A DNA stretch of 64,000 nt from Hydrogenophaga sp. Lineage in GTDB: Bacteria; Pseudomonadota; Gammaproteobacteria; Burkholderiales; Burkholderiaceae_C. A program made the translations under genes and the position numbers. Location of the stretch: positions 124,001-188,000 of the forward strand of contig NZ_JAHCKL010000003.1 in the NCBI RefSeq assembly GCF_026125785.1, in the 5' to 3' direction. How positions within the stretch are numbered: position 1 is the first letter of the stretch; the number at the start of each line of letters is the position of its first letter. The notes under the pieces are model-generated. The model was not told the origin of the DNA. It did not search any database and worked only from the letters and a program-made list of their open reading frames with translations. This document shows positions 45,893 to 53,365 of this stretch, piece by piece.

Positions 45893-46635
45893 GGTGGCGT
45901 GATGGCGCCAATGCGCGCGACGATGGTAACGGTGCGCCGCGCCAGGTAGGCCGAGCCTTGGCGGGTCTCGAAGAACTTGGGGGAGGGCAGCATCACGGCC
46001 AGGCGGGCCGCCTCGTGTGGGCTGAGGCGGCTGGCGGGCTTGTTGAAATAGTGCTGGGCCGCGGCCTCGGCGCCGAAGATGCCTTCGCCCCATTCCACGC
46101 TGTTGAGGTAGATCTCCAGGATGCGGCGCTTGTCCAGCAGGGTCTCCAGTGCAAGGGCCAGCACCAGTTCCTGGCCTTTGCGCAGAAACTGCCGTTCACC
46201 CGAGAGCAGCAGGTTCTTGGCCAATTGCTGGGTGATGGTCGACCCGCCGACGATCTTCGGTTCGCGAGCGGCTTGCTCCGGCTGGCGTGCGGCGCGGCGC
46301 TCGGCCTGCTGCTGGCGGCGTTCGTTTTTCTGCCAGGCGGTTTCGATGGCGGCCCAGTCCACGCCGCGATGGTCCATGAAACCGGCGTCCTCCGAGGCGA
46401 TCACCGCGCGCTTGAGGTGCGGACTGATCTGCGCCTCGTCCACCCATTGGTGCGACCAGCGCCAGGGTTTGTCGCCCTCCAGGCGGTCGCCCGCGATGCG
46501 CCAAGCCTCCGACCGCATGAACGAGGTGCTCACCGGGTCCACCACCGCCATGAGCGCGATGCGCAGCACGAAGAACAGCTGCAGGGCCACGCCAGCGAGG
46601 AGGATCCACAGCAACCAGCGTCCGAACGATCTCAT
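45889..46635 (-). CDS. mtgA: Monofunctional peptidoglycan transglycosylase MtgA
   Basis: A 248-residue GT51 glycosyltransferase that polymerises lipid II. N-terminal transmembrane helix (LLWILLAGVALQLFFVLRIA), catalytic Glu82 in IASEDAGFMDHRGVDW, then GGSTITQQLAKNLLLSGERQ, RKGQELVLALALE and EIYLNSVEWGEGIFG. A Gln/Arg/Ala-rich insertion (QKNERRQQQAERRAARQPEQ) lies between the first and second conserved motifs and makes that loop longer than in E. coli. It overlaps the plsC-like gene by 4 nt. Confidence 0.95.
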   Translation of the reverse strand: MRSFGRWLLWILLAGVALQLFFVLRIALMAVVDPVSTSFMRSEAWRIAGDRLEGDKPWRWSHQWVDEAQISPHLKRAVIASEDAGFMDHRGVDWAAIETAWQKNERRQQQAERRAARQPEQAAREPKIVGGSTITQQLAKNLLLSGERQFLRKGQELVLALALETLLDKRRILEIYLNSVEWGEGIFGAEAAAQHYFNKPASRLSPHEAARLAVMLPSPKFFETRQGSAYLARRTVTIVARIGAITPP

Positions 46636-46638
46636 GGG

Positions 46639-47505
46639 CTATTGCGACGAAAGCTGGGTCTGCAGCGTTTCGTCGCGCGTGAAGCGAAAGCGCGAGACGA
46701 CCACGATCTGGTCTGCCTGGCGCCGCATGGCATCGTTGAAACGGCCAAAACTCAGGCTGCGCACGATGGCCTGTGCCCGGCGATCCAGCAGCGCGATCCC
46801 GGAGGTCTGCACCACCTCGGTGTCCAGCACGCCGCCGCTGTGGTTCACCGTGATCACCATGGTCAGCTCGCCATACAGCTTGCGTCCGCCGGCCTCGGGG
46901 AAATTGCTGGTGCCCCGCTCTTCGATGCGGCGGCGCAACTCGTCGTAGTAGATGGCATAGATCTCCTCGCGCGTCGCCGGGCTGATGTAGCGCTTCTTCG
47001 GGCGGCTGTTCTCTTCGTTGATGCGCTTCTCGATCTCGGCCAGCACCTTGACCAGGGCCTTGCGCTTCTCTTCGCGCTCGATGGCTTCGCGGCTGGGCGT
47101 GAGCGATGCCACGTCGGGCGGTGGCATGTTGGCCAGTTCCCGCCGCACCTGGGCCAGCAACTGGTTCTGCTGTTCGCGCATGGCCTCGATCATGCGCTCG
47201 TCGTCTTCCGGGGTGTCGCCCACGCGAGCCGTCATCGACGGCGGCAGTGGAGAGGTGGCGCGCCCGCGCTCGGCATCGCCGCCACCCGCCAGGGAAGCCT
47301 GTGCAATGGCCAGCGCCTTTTCGGGCTTTTCGTCGCTGCGCGCGTTGACCAGTATCACTTCCAGGGGGGTGTCCTGGAACACCCGGTTGAAGCCTTCGGG
47401 GTTCACGAACCGCACCGTCAGCAGCGCGGCATGCACCGCCACCGAGACGCCCAGCGCCAGTTGCAGCGTGCTCAGTTGCTTCAGGAACTTCGTGGCGGAC
47501 TTCAC
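46639..47505 (-). CDS. TonB-family energy transducer-like protein
   Basis: A 288-residue protein with a short cytoplasmic N-terminus, one transmembrane helix (QLALGVSVAVHAALLTVRFV with the TonB-typical S-x3-H), a charged periplasmic spacer with coiled-coil potential (EREEKRKALVKVLAEIEKRI) and a TonB C-terminal domain (KLYGELTMVITVNHSGGVLD, LDRRAQAIVRSLSFGRF). No exbBD genes adjoin it. Linked to mtgA and the RNB gene, it may serve an envelope function rather than siderophore uptake. Confidence 0.88.
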   Translation of the reverse strand: MKSATKFLKQLSTLQLALGVSVAVHAALLTVRFVNPEGFNRVFQDTPLEVILVNARSDEKPEKALAIAQASLAGGGDAERGRATSPLPPSMTARVGDTPEDDERMIEAMREQQNQLLAQVRRELANMPPPDVASLTPSREAIEREEKRKALVKVLAEIEKRINEENSRPKKRYISPATREEIYAIYYDELRRRIEERGTSNFPEAGGRKLYGELTMVITVNHSGGVLDTEVVQTSGIALLDRRAQAIVRSLSFGRFNDAMRRQADQIVVVSRFRFTRDETLQTQLSSQ

Positions 47506-47538
47506 GGGCGCATTATCCGTGCTGCTTGTCCAGGAGCG

Positions 47539-49611
47539 TCAGTGCCCCGCCGGGCCGGGCGTTTGAGGCGCCTGGGCGGCATCGTCGGTGTCGCTGACGT
47601 CGATGGCCAACGCCAGAGGCGTGGCCAGGGCCTCGTCTTCCTCGTCCTCGCTGGCCTGGGCTCCGTCGGCAGGACTGTCCGCCTGCAGGTCGAGGCGTTC
47701 GATCACCGTGCCGTGCACGTCCAGTGTGATGTCGTCGATCTCGCCCAGCCGCAGACGCACGTGGGCGCCACGCGGCAGACCCTCGGCGCCCAGCACCGGC
47801 AGCACCAGCGGCAGGGTGTCGGCGCGCACCAGGTTGTCCTTGATCAGGCTGGCCGTCAGTTCGGTGATACCGTTCTGGCGCAGGAATTGCAGCGTCCAGT
47901 AGCGCTCCATGCCGTTCTGGAACCCGTTGTAGGCCGTGTAAGCCGCGTCAAAGGCACTGATGACCGAGAACAGGTTGGCGTCCTTGGGCTTGAAGGGGGC
48001 CGCCAGGGCCGCGGTTTTGCCAAAGCGCGCGCAGGCGATGATCTGCCACTGGTTGACCAGGTCCACATAGCGGCGCAGCGGTGAGGTGCTCCAGGCGTAG
48101 CACTTCACGCCGATGCCCGCGTGTGGCAATGCCTTGGTGCCCATGCGCACCTTCATGCCGGGCGCCAGGCTGGCCTGGCTGCGGTAGATGCCGGGCACGC
48201 CGCAGTCGGCCAGCCACTGGCCCCAGCGGCTGTTGGCCAGGATCATGGCCTCGGCGACCATCAGGTCCAGCGGCGCGCCGCGCTGGCGGGTGCCGATGAG
48301 CACGCGCTCGTCGCCGGTCGGCTCGCTGCCTTGCACGCCTTGCAGGCGGAAGGTGTAGTCCGGGCGGTTGAAGGTTTCGGGCTTGCCGCGCGCCAGTTCG
48401 CGTTGGGCCTTGAGGTGGCGCGCCAGGCGGTGAAGAAATGCCAACTCTGGCTGCAACGCGGCGATCTCCGCCGCTGCGGTGGCGGCTGCGGTGCGGCCCT
48501 CCAGCCAGTCCTCGGTGATCACGGTGTCGAGCTGGTCGTGCCGCAAATTGAGGGCGATGGGCACGCGCTCCAGCACGGTGCGGCTCTCGCGCGGCTCCAG
48601 CGTCGCCTCGTCGATGTCCACGTACAGCGACACCGCCGGGCAGTCGCGCCCGGCTTCCAGCGTGTAGGCCTGCACCACGTCGTCGGGCAGCATGGTGATC
48701 TTGTGGCCCGGCATGTAGACCGTGGACAGGCGCGTGCGCGCGACCTGGTCCAACGCGTCCTCCGGCTGGATGGCCAGCCCCGGCGCGGCGATGTGGATAC
48801 CCAGCGTCACGGTGCCCGTGCCCAGGCCTTGCAGCGAGAGTGCATCGTCGATCTCGGTGGTGTGGGAGTCGTCGATGGAGAACGCCCGCACCCTGGCCGT
48901 GGGCAACTCGTCGGCGATGGCCGGGGCCTGCAGCGCCGGAAAGCCGGTCCCCTTGGGGAACTGGTCGAACAGGAAGCGCTGCCAGTGGAACTGGTAGGCG
49001 CTGCTGATCGCGCCCGCTTTCTGCAGCAGTTCCAGCGGCGCGGTGTGGCTGTTGCGCGCGGCCTCCACCACCGCCTTGTACTCGGGGGCGTTCTTGTCGG
49101 GACGGAACAGGATGCGGTAGAGCTGCTCGCGCACCGGCGGCGGGCATTGGCCGGCGGCCAGATCGGCGGCCCAGCCGTCGATCTGGGCCTGAACCTGCTT
49201 CTTCTTCTCGATCGCGGCCAGGGCCTGAGCCAGGACGTCGGGCGGCGCCTTCTTGTAACGGCCCTTGCCGGCTCGGCGGAAGTAGTGCGGGGCGCCCTGC
49301 AGGCAGAGGAGGGCGGCCACTTGCTCCGGGATGCCCGCGTCGGCGCTGAAATACTCCTGCGCAAGATCGATGAAGCCGAACTCGTCTTCCGGCGCAAACT
49401 CGTAGGCCAGTTCCAGTTCCATCGACGCCGCCAGTTCGCTGGCCCGGGGCATGAGTTCCGAGGGGGCGGGTTTCTCGAAACGCAGCAGTGCGTTGGCGGA
49501 CTTGACCTTGACCCGTTTGCCGGAATCCAGCTCGACCTGGAGCGAACTTTCGGCTTCGGACAGCAGGCGGCCGGTCAGCAGTTTGCCGGCTTCATCGAAC
49601 AGAATGTGCAT
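47539..49611 (-). CDS. RNB-domain exoribonuclease (RNase II/R family)
   Basis: A 690-residue 3'-5' exoribonuclease. The RNB catalytic motif is at about residues 244-260 (AFSIDDSHTTEIDDALSLQG, with the conserved Asp set), followed by VTLGIHIAAPGLAI, TVYMPGHKITMLPDDVV and AYAWSTSPLRRYVDLVNQW-like end motifs. The N-terminal region lacks the lysine-rich tail of RNase R, and the C-terminal S1-like part ends in an acidic tail (ASEDEEDEALATPLALAIDV). It is the second gene of the operon starting at 50271. Confidence 0.9.
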   Translation of the reverse strand: MHILFDEAGKLLTGRLLSEAESSLQVELDSGKRVKVKSANALLRFEKPAPSELMPRASELAASMELELAYEFAPEDEFGFIDLAQEYFSADAGIPEQVAALLCLQGAPHYFRRAGKGRYKKAPPDVLAQALAAIEKKKQVQAQIDGWAADLAAGQCPPPVREQLYRILFRPDKNAPEYKAVVEAARNSHTAPLELLQKAGAISSAYQFHWQRFLFDQFPKGTGFPALQAPAIADELPTARVRAFSIDDSHTTEIDDALSLQGLGTGTVTLGIHIAAPGLAIQPEDALDQVARTRLSTVYMPGHKITMLPDDVVQAYTLEAGRDCPAVSLYVDIDEATLEPRESRTVLERVPIALNLRHDQLDTVITEDWLEGRTAAATAAAEIAALQPELAFLHRLARHLKAQRELARGKPETFNRPDYTFRLQGVQGSEPTGDERVLIGTRQRGAPLDLMVAEAMILANSRWGQWLADCGVPGIYRSQASLAPGMKVRMGTKALPHAGIGVKCYAWSTSPLRRYVDLVNQWQIIACARFGKTAALAAPFKPKDANLFSVISAFDAAYTAYNGFQNGMERYWTLQFLRQNGITELTASLIKDNLVRADTLPLVLPVLGAEGLPRGAHVRLRLGEIDDITLDVHGTVIERLDLQADSPADGAQASEDEEDEALATPLALAIDVSDTDDAAQAPQTPGPAGH

Positions 49612-49650
49612 GGGGCGGATTGTCCCACGCGGGAACGGCGCCCCTCTGTC

Positions 49651-50271
49651 TCAACCGGCGGGAAACAGGAAGTCGAAGACCGCATCGATGTGCTGGTCGA
49701 AGTCGCTGATGGCGTGGTCGCTGCCAGGCAGCAGGCGCAACCCGCCACCGGCGCAAAAGGCCTGCATTTCGCGCCAGTCCAGCACCTCGTCGCCCTGCGC
49801 CACGATGGCGAACTGCCGCTGCGGCGTGGCAGGACGCAGCGCCGCCTGGCGTGCGATGTCGCTCTCCAGCTCGCGCAGTTCGTCGACGTAGGTGGGTTGG
49901 AAAAAAATGCGCTCCTGAGGTGCGTGCCAGACGGTCTGCTCGCCGACGTAGGCCTTCAGGTCGCGGGCGGGATGCACCGCCGGATTGAGCAGTACCGCGC
50001 GGCAATCGGCCTGCAGCGCGAGCCATCGGGCGTAAAAGCCGCCCAGCGACGACCCGGCAACGGCCATGGTCGCTCGGGGCCAGGCGCGCACGCCCTCCAC
50101 CACCATGGCCATGGCCTGCGCCGGGGACGCCGGCAGAGCAGGGCACCACCAGACGACGTCCGGATGGCGCTCCTGCACACGCGCACCCACCTGCTGCGCC
50201 TTCATGGACAAAGGGGAAGAACGGAAGCCATGCAGGTAGAGCAGATGGGTGGTGGCTGAGGTCGGGTTCAT
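49651..50271 (-). CDS. YqiA/UPF0227-like alpha/beta-hydrolase
   Basis: A 206-residue small esterase-like protein. Oxyanion region LLYLHGFRSSPLSMKAQQ, nucleophile elbow AVAGSSLGGFYARW (G-S-S-L-G), Asp in AIVAQGDEVLDW and His in LPGSDHAISDF give a full catalytic triad. E. coli YqiA hydrolyses short acyl esters; the physiological substrate is unknown. ATG 50271 is only 24 bp from the divergent rodA start, so their promoters must lie within each other's coding sequence. Confidence 0.87.
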   Translation of the reverse strand: MNPTSATTHLLYLHGFRSSPLSMKAQQVGARVQERHPDVVWWCPALPASPAQAMAMVVEGVRAWPRATMAVAGSSLGGFYARWLALQADCRAVLLNPAVHPARDLKAYVGEQTVWHAPQERIFFQPTYVDELRELESDIARQAALRPATPQRQFAIVAQGDEVLDWREMQAFCAGGGLRLLPGSDHAISDFDQHIDAVFDFLFPAG

Positions 50272-50295
50272 GGCGCGAAGGATAATCGGTGCTCC

Positions 50296-51450
50296 ATGGC
50301 CGTCGTTCTTGACAAACCCACCCTGCTGCAGCGCATAGTCCCCGTCTTCCAGGGCTTCGATCTGTGGCTGCTGGCCGCCATCCTGCTCATGGCCGGTATT
50401 GGTCTGGCCACCATGTATTCCGTGGGTTTCGACCATGGCCTGCGGTTCGTGCAGCACGGCCGCAACATGCTGCTGGCCGCGGGTGTGCTGTTCCTCGTCT
50501 CGCAGATACCGCCTCATCGCCTGATGAGCCTGGCGGTGCCGATCTACCTGGTGGGGGTCGTGCTGCTGCTGGGCGTCGAATTCTTTGGCATTGCGCGCAA
50601 AGGCGCCCAACGCTGGCTCAACGTCGGTATCGTCATCCAGCCCAGTGAATTGCTCAAGATCGCCATGCCCCTGATGCTGGCCTGGTGGTTTCACCGACGC
50701 GAAGGCCAGCTCAAGCCGCTGGACTTCGTGGTGGCCGGCGTGCTGCTGGCGTTTCCTCTGGCGCTCATCGTCAAGCAACCCGACTTGGGCACCTCGCTGC
50801 TGGTGCTGTCATCGGGGCTGTTCGTCATCTTTTTTGCCGGTCTGAGCTGGAAGCTGATCCTGCCGCCGGTGGTGCTGGGTGCCGTGGGCGTGGTGCTGCT
50901 GATCGCTTTCGAGCCGCAGCTTTGCATGCCCGACGTCGACTGGCGCGTGCTGCACGAGTACCAGCGGCAGCGTGTCTGTACCCTGCTCGACCCCTCCAAG
51001 GACCCTCTGGGCAAGGGCTTCCACATCATTCAGGGGATGATCGCCATCGGCTCCGGTGGCGTCTGGGGGAAGGGTTTCATGCAGGGCACACAGACCCACC
51101 TGGAGTTCATTCCCGAGCGCACGACCGATTTCATCTATGCCGCCTTCTCCGAGGAATTCGGTCTCATGGGCGTGCTGGGCCTCATGGCCGGCTTTGTCTT
51201 TCTCATCGCGCGTGGCCTGGTGATCGCGGTGGAGGCGCCCACCCTGTTTGCGCGCTTGCTGGCCGGTGCGATCACCCTCAACATCTTCGTCTACGCCTTC
51301 GTCAACATGGGCATGGTCAGCGGCATCCTGCCTGTGGTGGGCGTGCCTCTGCCCTTCGTGAGCTACGGCGGCACCGCCATGGTCACCATGGGGGTGGGCC
51401 TGGGCATCCTGATGTCCATCGCCAAGTCCCGGCGATTCATGCAGTCGTAG
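50296..51450 (+). CDS. rodA: Rod-shape determining peptidoglycan glycosyltransferase RodA
   Basis: A 384-residue SEDS polymerase of the elongasome, with about ten transmembrane helices. Motifs: GIARKGAQRWLNVGIVIQPS, DLGTSLLVLSSGLFVIFFAG, ERTTDFIYAAFSEEFGLMG and GMVSGILPVVGVPLPFVSYG. The PVVGVPLPFVSYGG signature separates RodA from FtsW ([13 protein letters not shown], encoded at 21253). The partner mrdA (PBP2) is not encoded directly upstream here. Confidence 0.95.
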   Translation: MAVVLDKPTLLQRIVPVFQGFDLWLLAAILLMAGIGLATMYSVGFDHGLRFVQHGRNMLLAAGVLFLVSQIPPHRLMSLAVPIYLVGVVLLLGVEFFGIARKGAQRWLNVGIVIQPSELLKIAMPLMLAWWFHRREGQLKPLDFVVAGVLLAFPLALIVKQPDLGTSLLVLSSGLFVIFFAGLSWKLILPPVVLGAVGVVLLIAFEPQLCMPDVDWRVLHEYQRQRVCTLLDPSKDPLGKGFHIIQGMIAIGSGGVWGKGFMQGTQTHLEFIPERTTDFIYAAFSEEFGLMGVLGLMAGFVFLIARGLVIAVEAPTLFARLLAGAITLNIFVYAFVNMGMVSGILPVVGVPLPFVSYGGTAMVTMGVGLGILMSIAKSRRFMQS

Positions 51451-51643
51451 AGGGGCTCCCCCCTGCGCCGCTGCGCGGCTTCCCCCCTCTCTGGCGCGCC
51501 TTCGGCGCTGGGAGGGGGGACGATGCCTTGGGCCGGCGGAGCCGGACCCTCGGCATCTCTGGGTTGGGCGCTTCGCTTCGCTCGCCCTGGGGGCGGATGA
51601 CCCTGTCGCCAGCGGCGATTGCGGGGGTTCTTACAATGGGGCG
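51451..51643. repeat. GC-rich intergenic repeat, Comamonadaceae type, between rodA and tldD
   Basis: The segment is built of small hairpins: CGCCGCTGCGCGGC, GGCGCGCCTTCGGCGC inside a CCCCCCTC/GAGGGGGG stem, GGGCCGGCGGAGCCGG, and CGCTTCGCTTCGCTCG. It shares TCGGCATCTCTGGGTTGG with TCGGCACCTCTGGGTTGG near 28236. Such elements recur between genes in this family of bacteria, to my knowledge; their role (terminator, REP-like) is not settled. No gene is present. Confidence 0.6.
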
Positions 51644-53104
51644 ATGATTGCTCGTGAACCTACCCTGGCCCGGTTGGCCACCGCTCAAGGCTTGCTTCTG
51701 GAACCTTTCGGGCTGACGCCTTCGCACCTTCAGCGTGCGTTGGGCGAGATCATGTCGCATGGGGTGGACGATGCGGACTTGTACTTCCAGACCACGCGCA
51801 GCGAGGGCTGGAGTCTGGAGGAAGGCATCGTCAAGACCGGCAGCTTCAGCATCGATCAAGGGGTTGGCGTGCGCGCGGTCAGTGGCGAGAAGACCGCTTT
51901 TGCCTATTCCGATGACCTTTCCTGGGACTCGCTGCTGGATGCGGCCCACACGGTGCGGTCGATTTCGGCGCAAGGCCAGGTGCGCAAGGCACGCGTGCCT
52001 TCGGCCAAGGTGGCGAAGTCACGCTCCCTCTATGCTGGACTGGACCCCATCGCCACCCTGGACAGTACGGCCAAGGTGGCCCTGCTGGAGAAGGTGGAAC
52101 GCCTGGCCAAGGCCAAGGATCCGCGGGTCAAGCAGGTCATGGCCGGTCTGGCCAGCGAGTACGACGTGGTGCTGGTGGCGCGTGCCGACGGCACGCTGGC
52201 GGCCGACGTGCGGCCGCTGATCCGCCTCTCCGTGACGGTGATCGCCGAGCAGGGGGGGCGCCGCGAGTCCGGCACTTCGGGAGGCGGCGGCCGGTTCGGC
52301 CTGGCCTACTTTGACGATGCCATGGTGCAGTCCTATGTGGACGAAGCCGTGTCCTATGCGCTCACCAACCTCGACGCCCGGCCCGCGCCGGCGGGTGAAA
52401 TGGTGGTGGTGCTGGGCTCGGGCTGGCCCGGCATCCTGTTGCACGAGGCCGTGGGCCACGGCCTGGAAGGAGACTTCAACCGCAAGGGCTCCAGCGCCTT
52501 CGCGGGCCGTGTTGGCCAGCGCGTGGCGGCCAAGGGCGTGACCGTGCTGGACGATGGCACCATCGCCGACCGGCGTGGCTCGCTCAACGTGGACGACGAG
52601 GGCCATGCGTCGCAGCGCAACGTACTGATCGAAGACGGCATCCTGCGCGGCTACATCCAGGACGCCATGAATGCGCGCCTCATGGGCGTCAAGCCCACGG
52701 GCAACGGTCGGCGCGAGAGCTACGCCCATGTGCCCATGCCCCGCATGACCAATACCTACATGCTCGGTGGCGACAAGGCACCCGAAGAGATCGTGGCCAG
52801 CATCAAGAAGGGGCTGTACGCCACCAACTTCGGTGGTGGCCAGGTCGACATCACCAGTGGCAAGTTCGTGTTCTCCGCCAGCCAGGCGTATTGGGTGGAG
52901 AACGGCCAGGTCCAGTACCCGGTGAAGGGCGCGACCCTGGTCGGCAACGGCCCGGACGCGCTCACGCGCGTCTCCATGATCGGCAACGACATGCGCCTGG
53001 ACAGTGGCGTGGGCACCTGCGGCAAGGAAGGCCAGAGCGTGCCGGTGGGCGTTGGCCAGCCTACTCTGCGCATCGACGGCCTGACCGTCGGCGGCACCGC
53101 CTGA
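51644..53104 (+). CDS. tldD: Metalloprotease TldD
   Basis: A 486-residue zinc protease subunit that with PmbA (TldE) trims peptides such as microcins and degrades antitoxins. The metal site H267-E-A-V-G-H272 followed by GLEGDFNRKGSSAFAG is diagnostic, as are GSGWPGILLHEAVGH and the distal MPRMTNTYMLGGDKAPEEIV and LVGNGPDALTRVSMIGNDM. pmbA is not in the window. The ATG at 51644 gives the standard length. Confidence 0.95.
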   Translation: MIAREPTLARLATAQGLLLEPFGLTPSHLQRALGEIMSHGVDDADLYFQTTRSEGWSLEEGIVKTGSFSIDQGVGVRAVSGEKTAFAYSDDLSWDSLLDAAHTVRSISAQGQVRKARVPSAKVAKSRSLYAGLDPIATLDSTAKVALLEKVERLAKAKDPRVKQVMAGLASEYDVVLVARADGTLAADVRPLIRLSVTVIAEQGGRRESGTSGGGGRFGLAYFDDAMVQSYVDEAVSYALTNLDARPAPAGEMVVVLGSGWPGILLHEAVGHGLEGDFNRKGSSAFAGRVGQRVAAKGVTVLDDGTIADRRGSLNVDDEGHASQRNVLIEDGILRGYIQDAMNARLMGVKPTGNGRRESYAHVPMPRMTNTYMLGGDKAPEEIVASIKKGLYATNFGGGQVDITSGKFVFSASQAYWVENGQVQYPVKGATLVGNGPDALTRVSMIGNDMRLDSGVGTCGKEGQSVPVGVGQPTLRIDGLTVGGTA

Positions 53105-53154
53105 GCGCGATGATCGCTGGCTGCTGCGAGGCATTGCAGGCGATGGCCCATCGT

Positions 53155-53180
53155 TTGGCTTTCTGCGGCTGTGCTACATT
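53155..53180 (+). promoter_or_regulatory. Candidate aroG promoter placing transcription start near the leader ATG
   Basis: TACATT (53175-53180) is a good -10; the best -35-like match TTGGCT (53155-53160) is 14 bp away, shorter than ideal. Transcription would start around 53187, almost at the leader-peptide ATG (53188), and no Shine-Dalgarno sequence precedes that ATG. The leader may therefore be translated from a leaderless transcript. Confidence 0.4.
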
Positions 53181-53187
53181 TGCGGCC

Positions 53188-53262
53188 ATGACTGCGCGTG
53201 CGTATTTCTTCGGCTTTTACTTTTGGTTCTCTGTCCCCGGCGGACGAGAGGCGAGGCCGTAG
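53188..53262 (+). CDS. Aromatic-rich leader peptide of the aroG attenuator
   Basis: A 24-codon ORF reading MTARA, then YFFGFYFWF, then SVPGGREARP and a TAG stop. Eight of nine residues in the core (codons 6-14, 53203-53229) are aromatic: five Phe, two Tyr, one Trp. Such a run is the hallmark of ribosome-mediated attenuation sensing charged tRNA, and sensing all three amino acids fits the first enzyme of their common pathway, encoded 104 bp downstream. The stop lies 25 nt before the terminator hairpin. It is too short for normal gene finders. Confidence 0.85.
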   Translation: MTARAYFFGFYFWFSVPGGREARP

Positions 53263-53293
53263 GCGCATCACCGAATCTCGAATCAACCGCCGG
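53237..53293 (+). promoter_or_regulatory. Antiterminator of the aroG attenuator
   Basis: CCGGCGG (53237-53243), inside the leader reading frame just after the aromatic codons, is complementary to CCGCCGG (53287-53293), the 5' arm of the terminator. Pairing of these would block the terminator. A ribosome stalled on the early aromatic codons leaves 53237-53243 free; one reaching the stop codon covers it. Confidence 0.7.
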
Positions 53294-53319
53294 CGCTGCA
53301 AGCCCGGCGGTTTTTTTTT
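53285..53319 (+). terminator. Intrinsic terminator (attenuator) upstream of aroG
   Basis: AACCGCCGG (53285-53293) and CCGGCGGTT (53304-53312) form a 9-bp stem with a 10-nt loop, followed by nine T (53311-53319). It lies between the leader peptide and aroG, 47 bp before the aroG ATG, so it can only be an attenuator for aroG. Confidence 0.9.
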
Positions 53320-53365
53320 GTCCCTTCGTTCCTTTTTCACCCGCATCACCCTCAGGAGCTCCACG

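Noticed and set aside
45874-48084. A 736-codon plus-strand frame
   Set aside because: It is antisense to plsC-like, mtgA, tonB-like and RNB genes, which have clear catalytic motifs; its translation resembles nothing.
48121-50259. A 712-codon plus-strand frame
   Set aside because: Antisense to the RNB ribonuclease and the YqiA-like gene; no ribosome binding site or recognisable domain.
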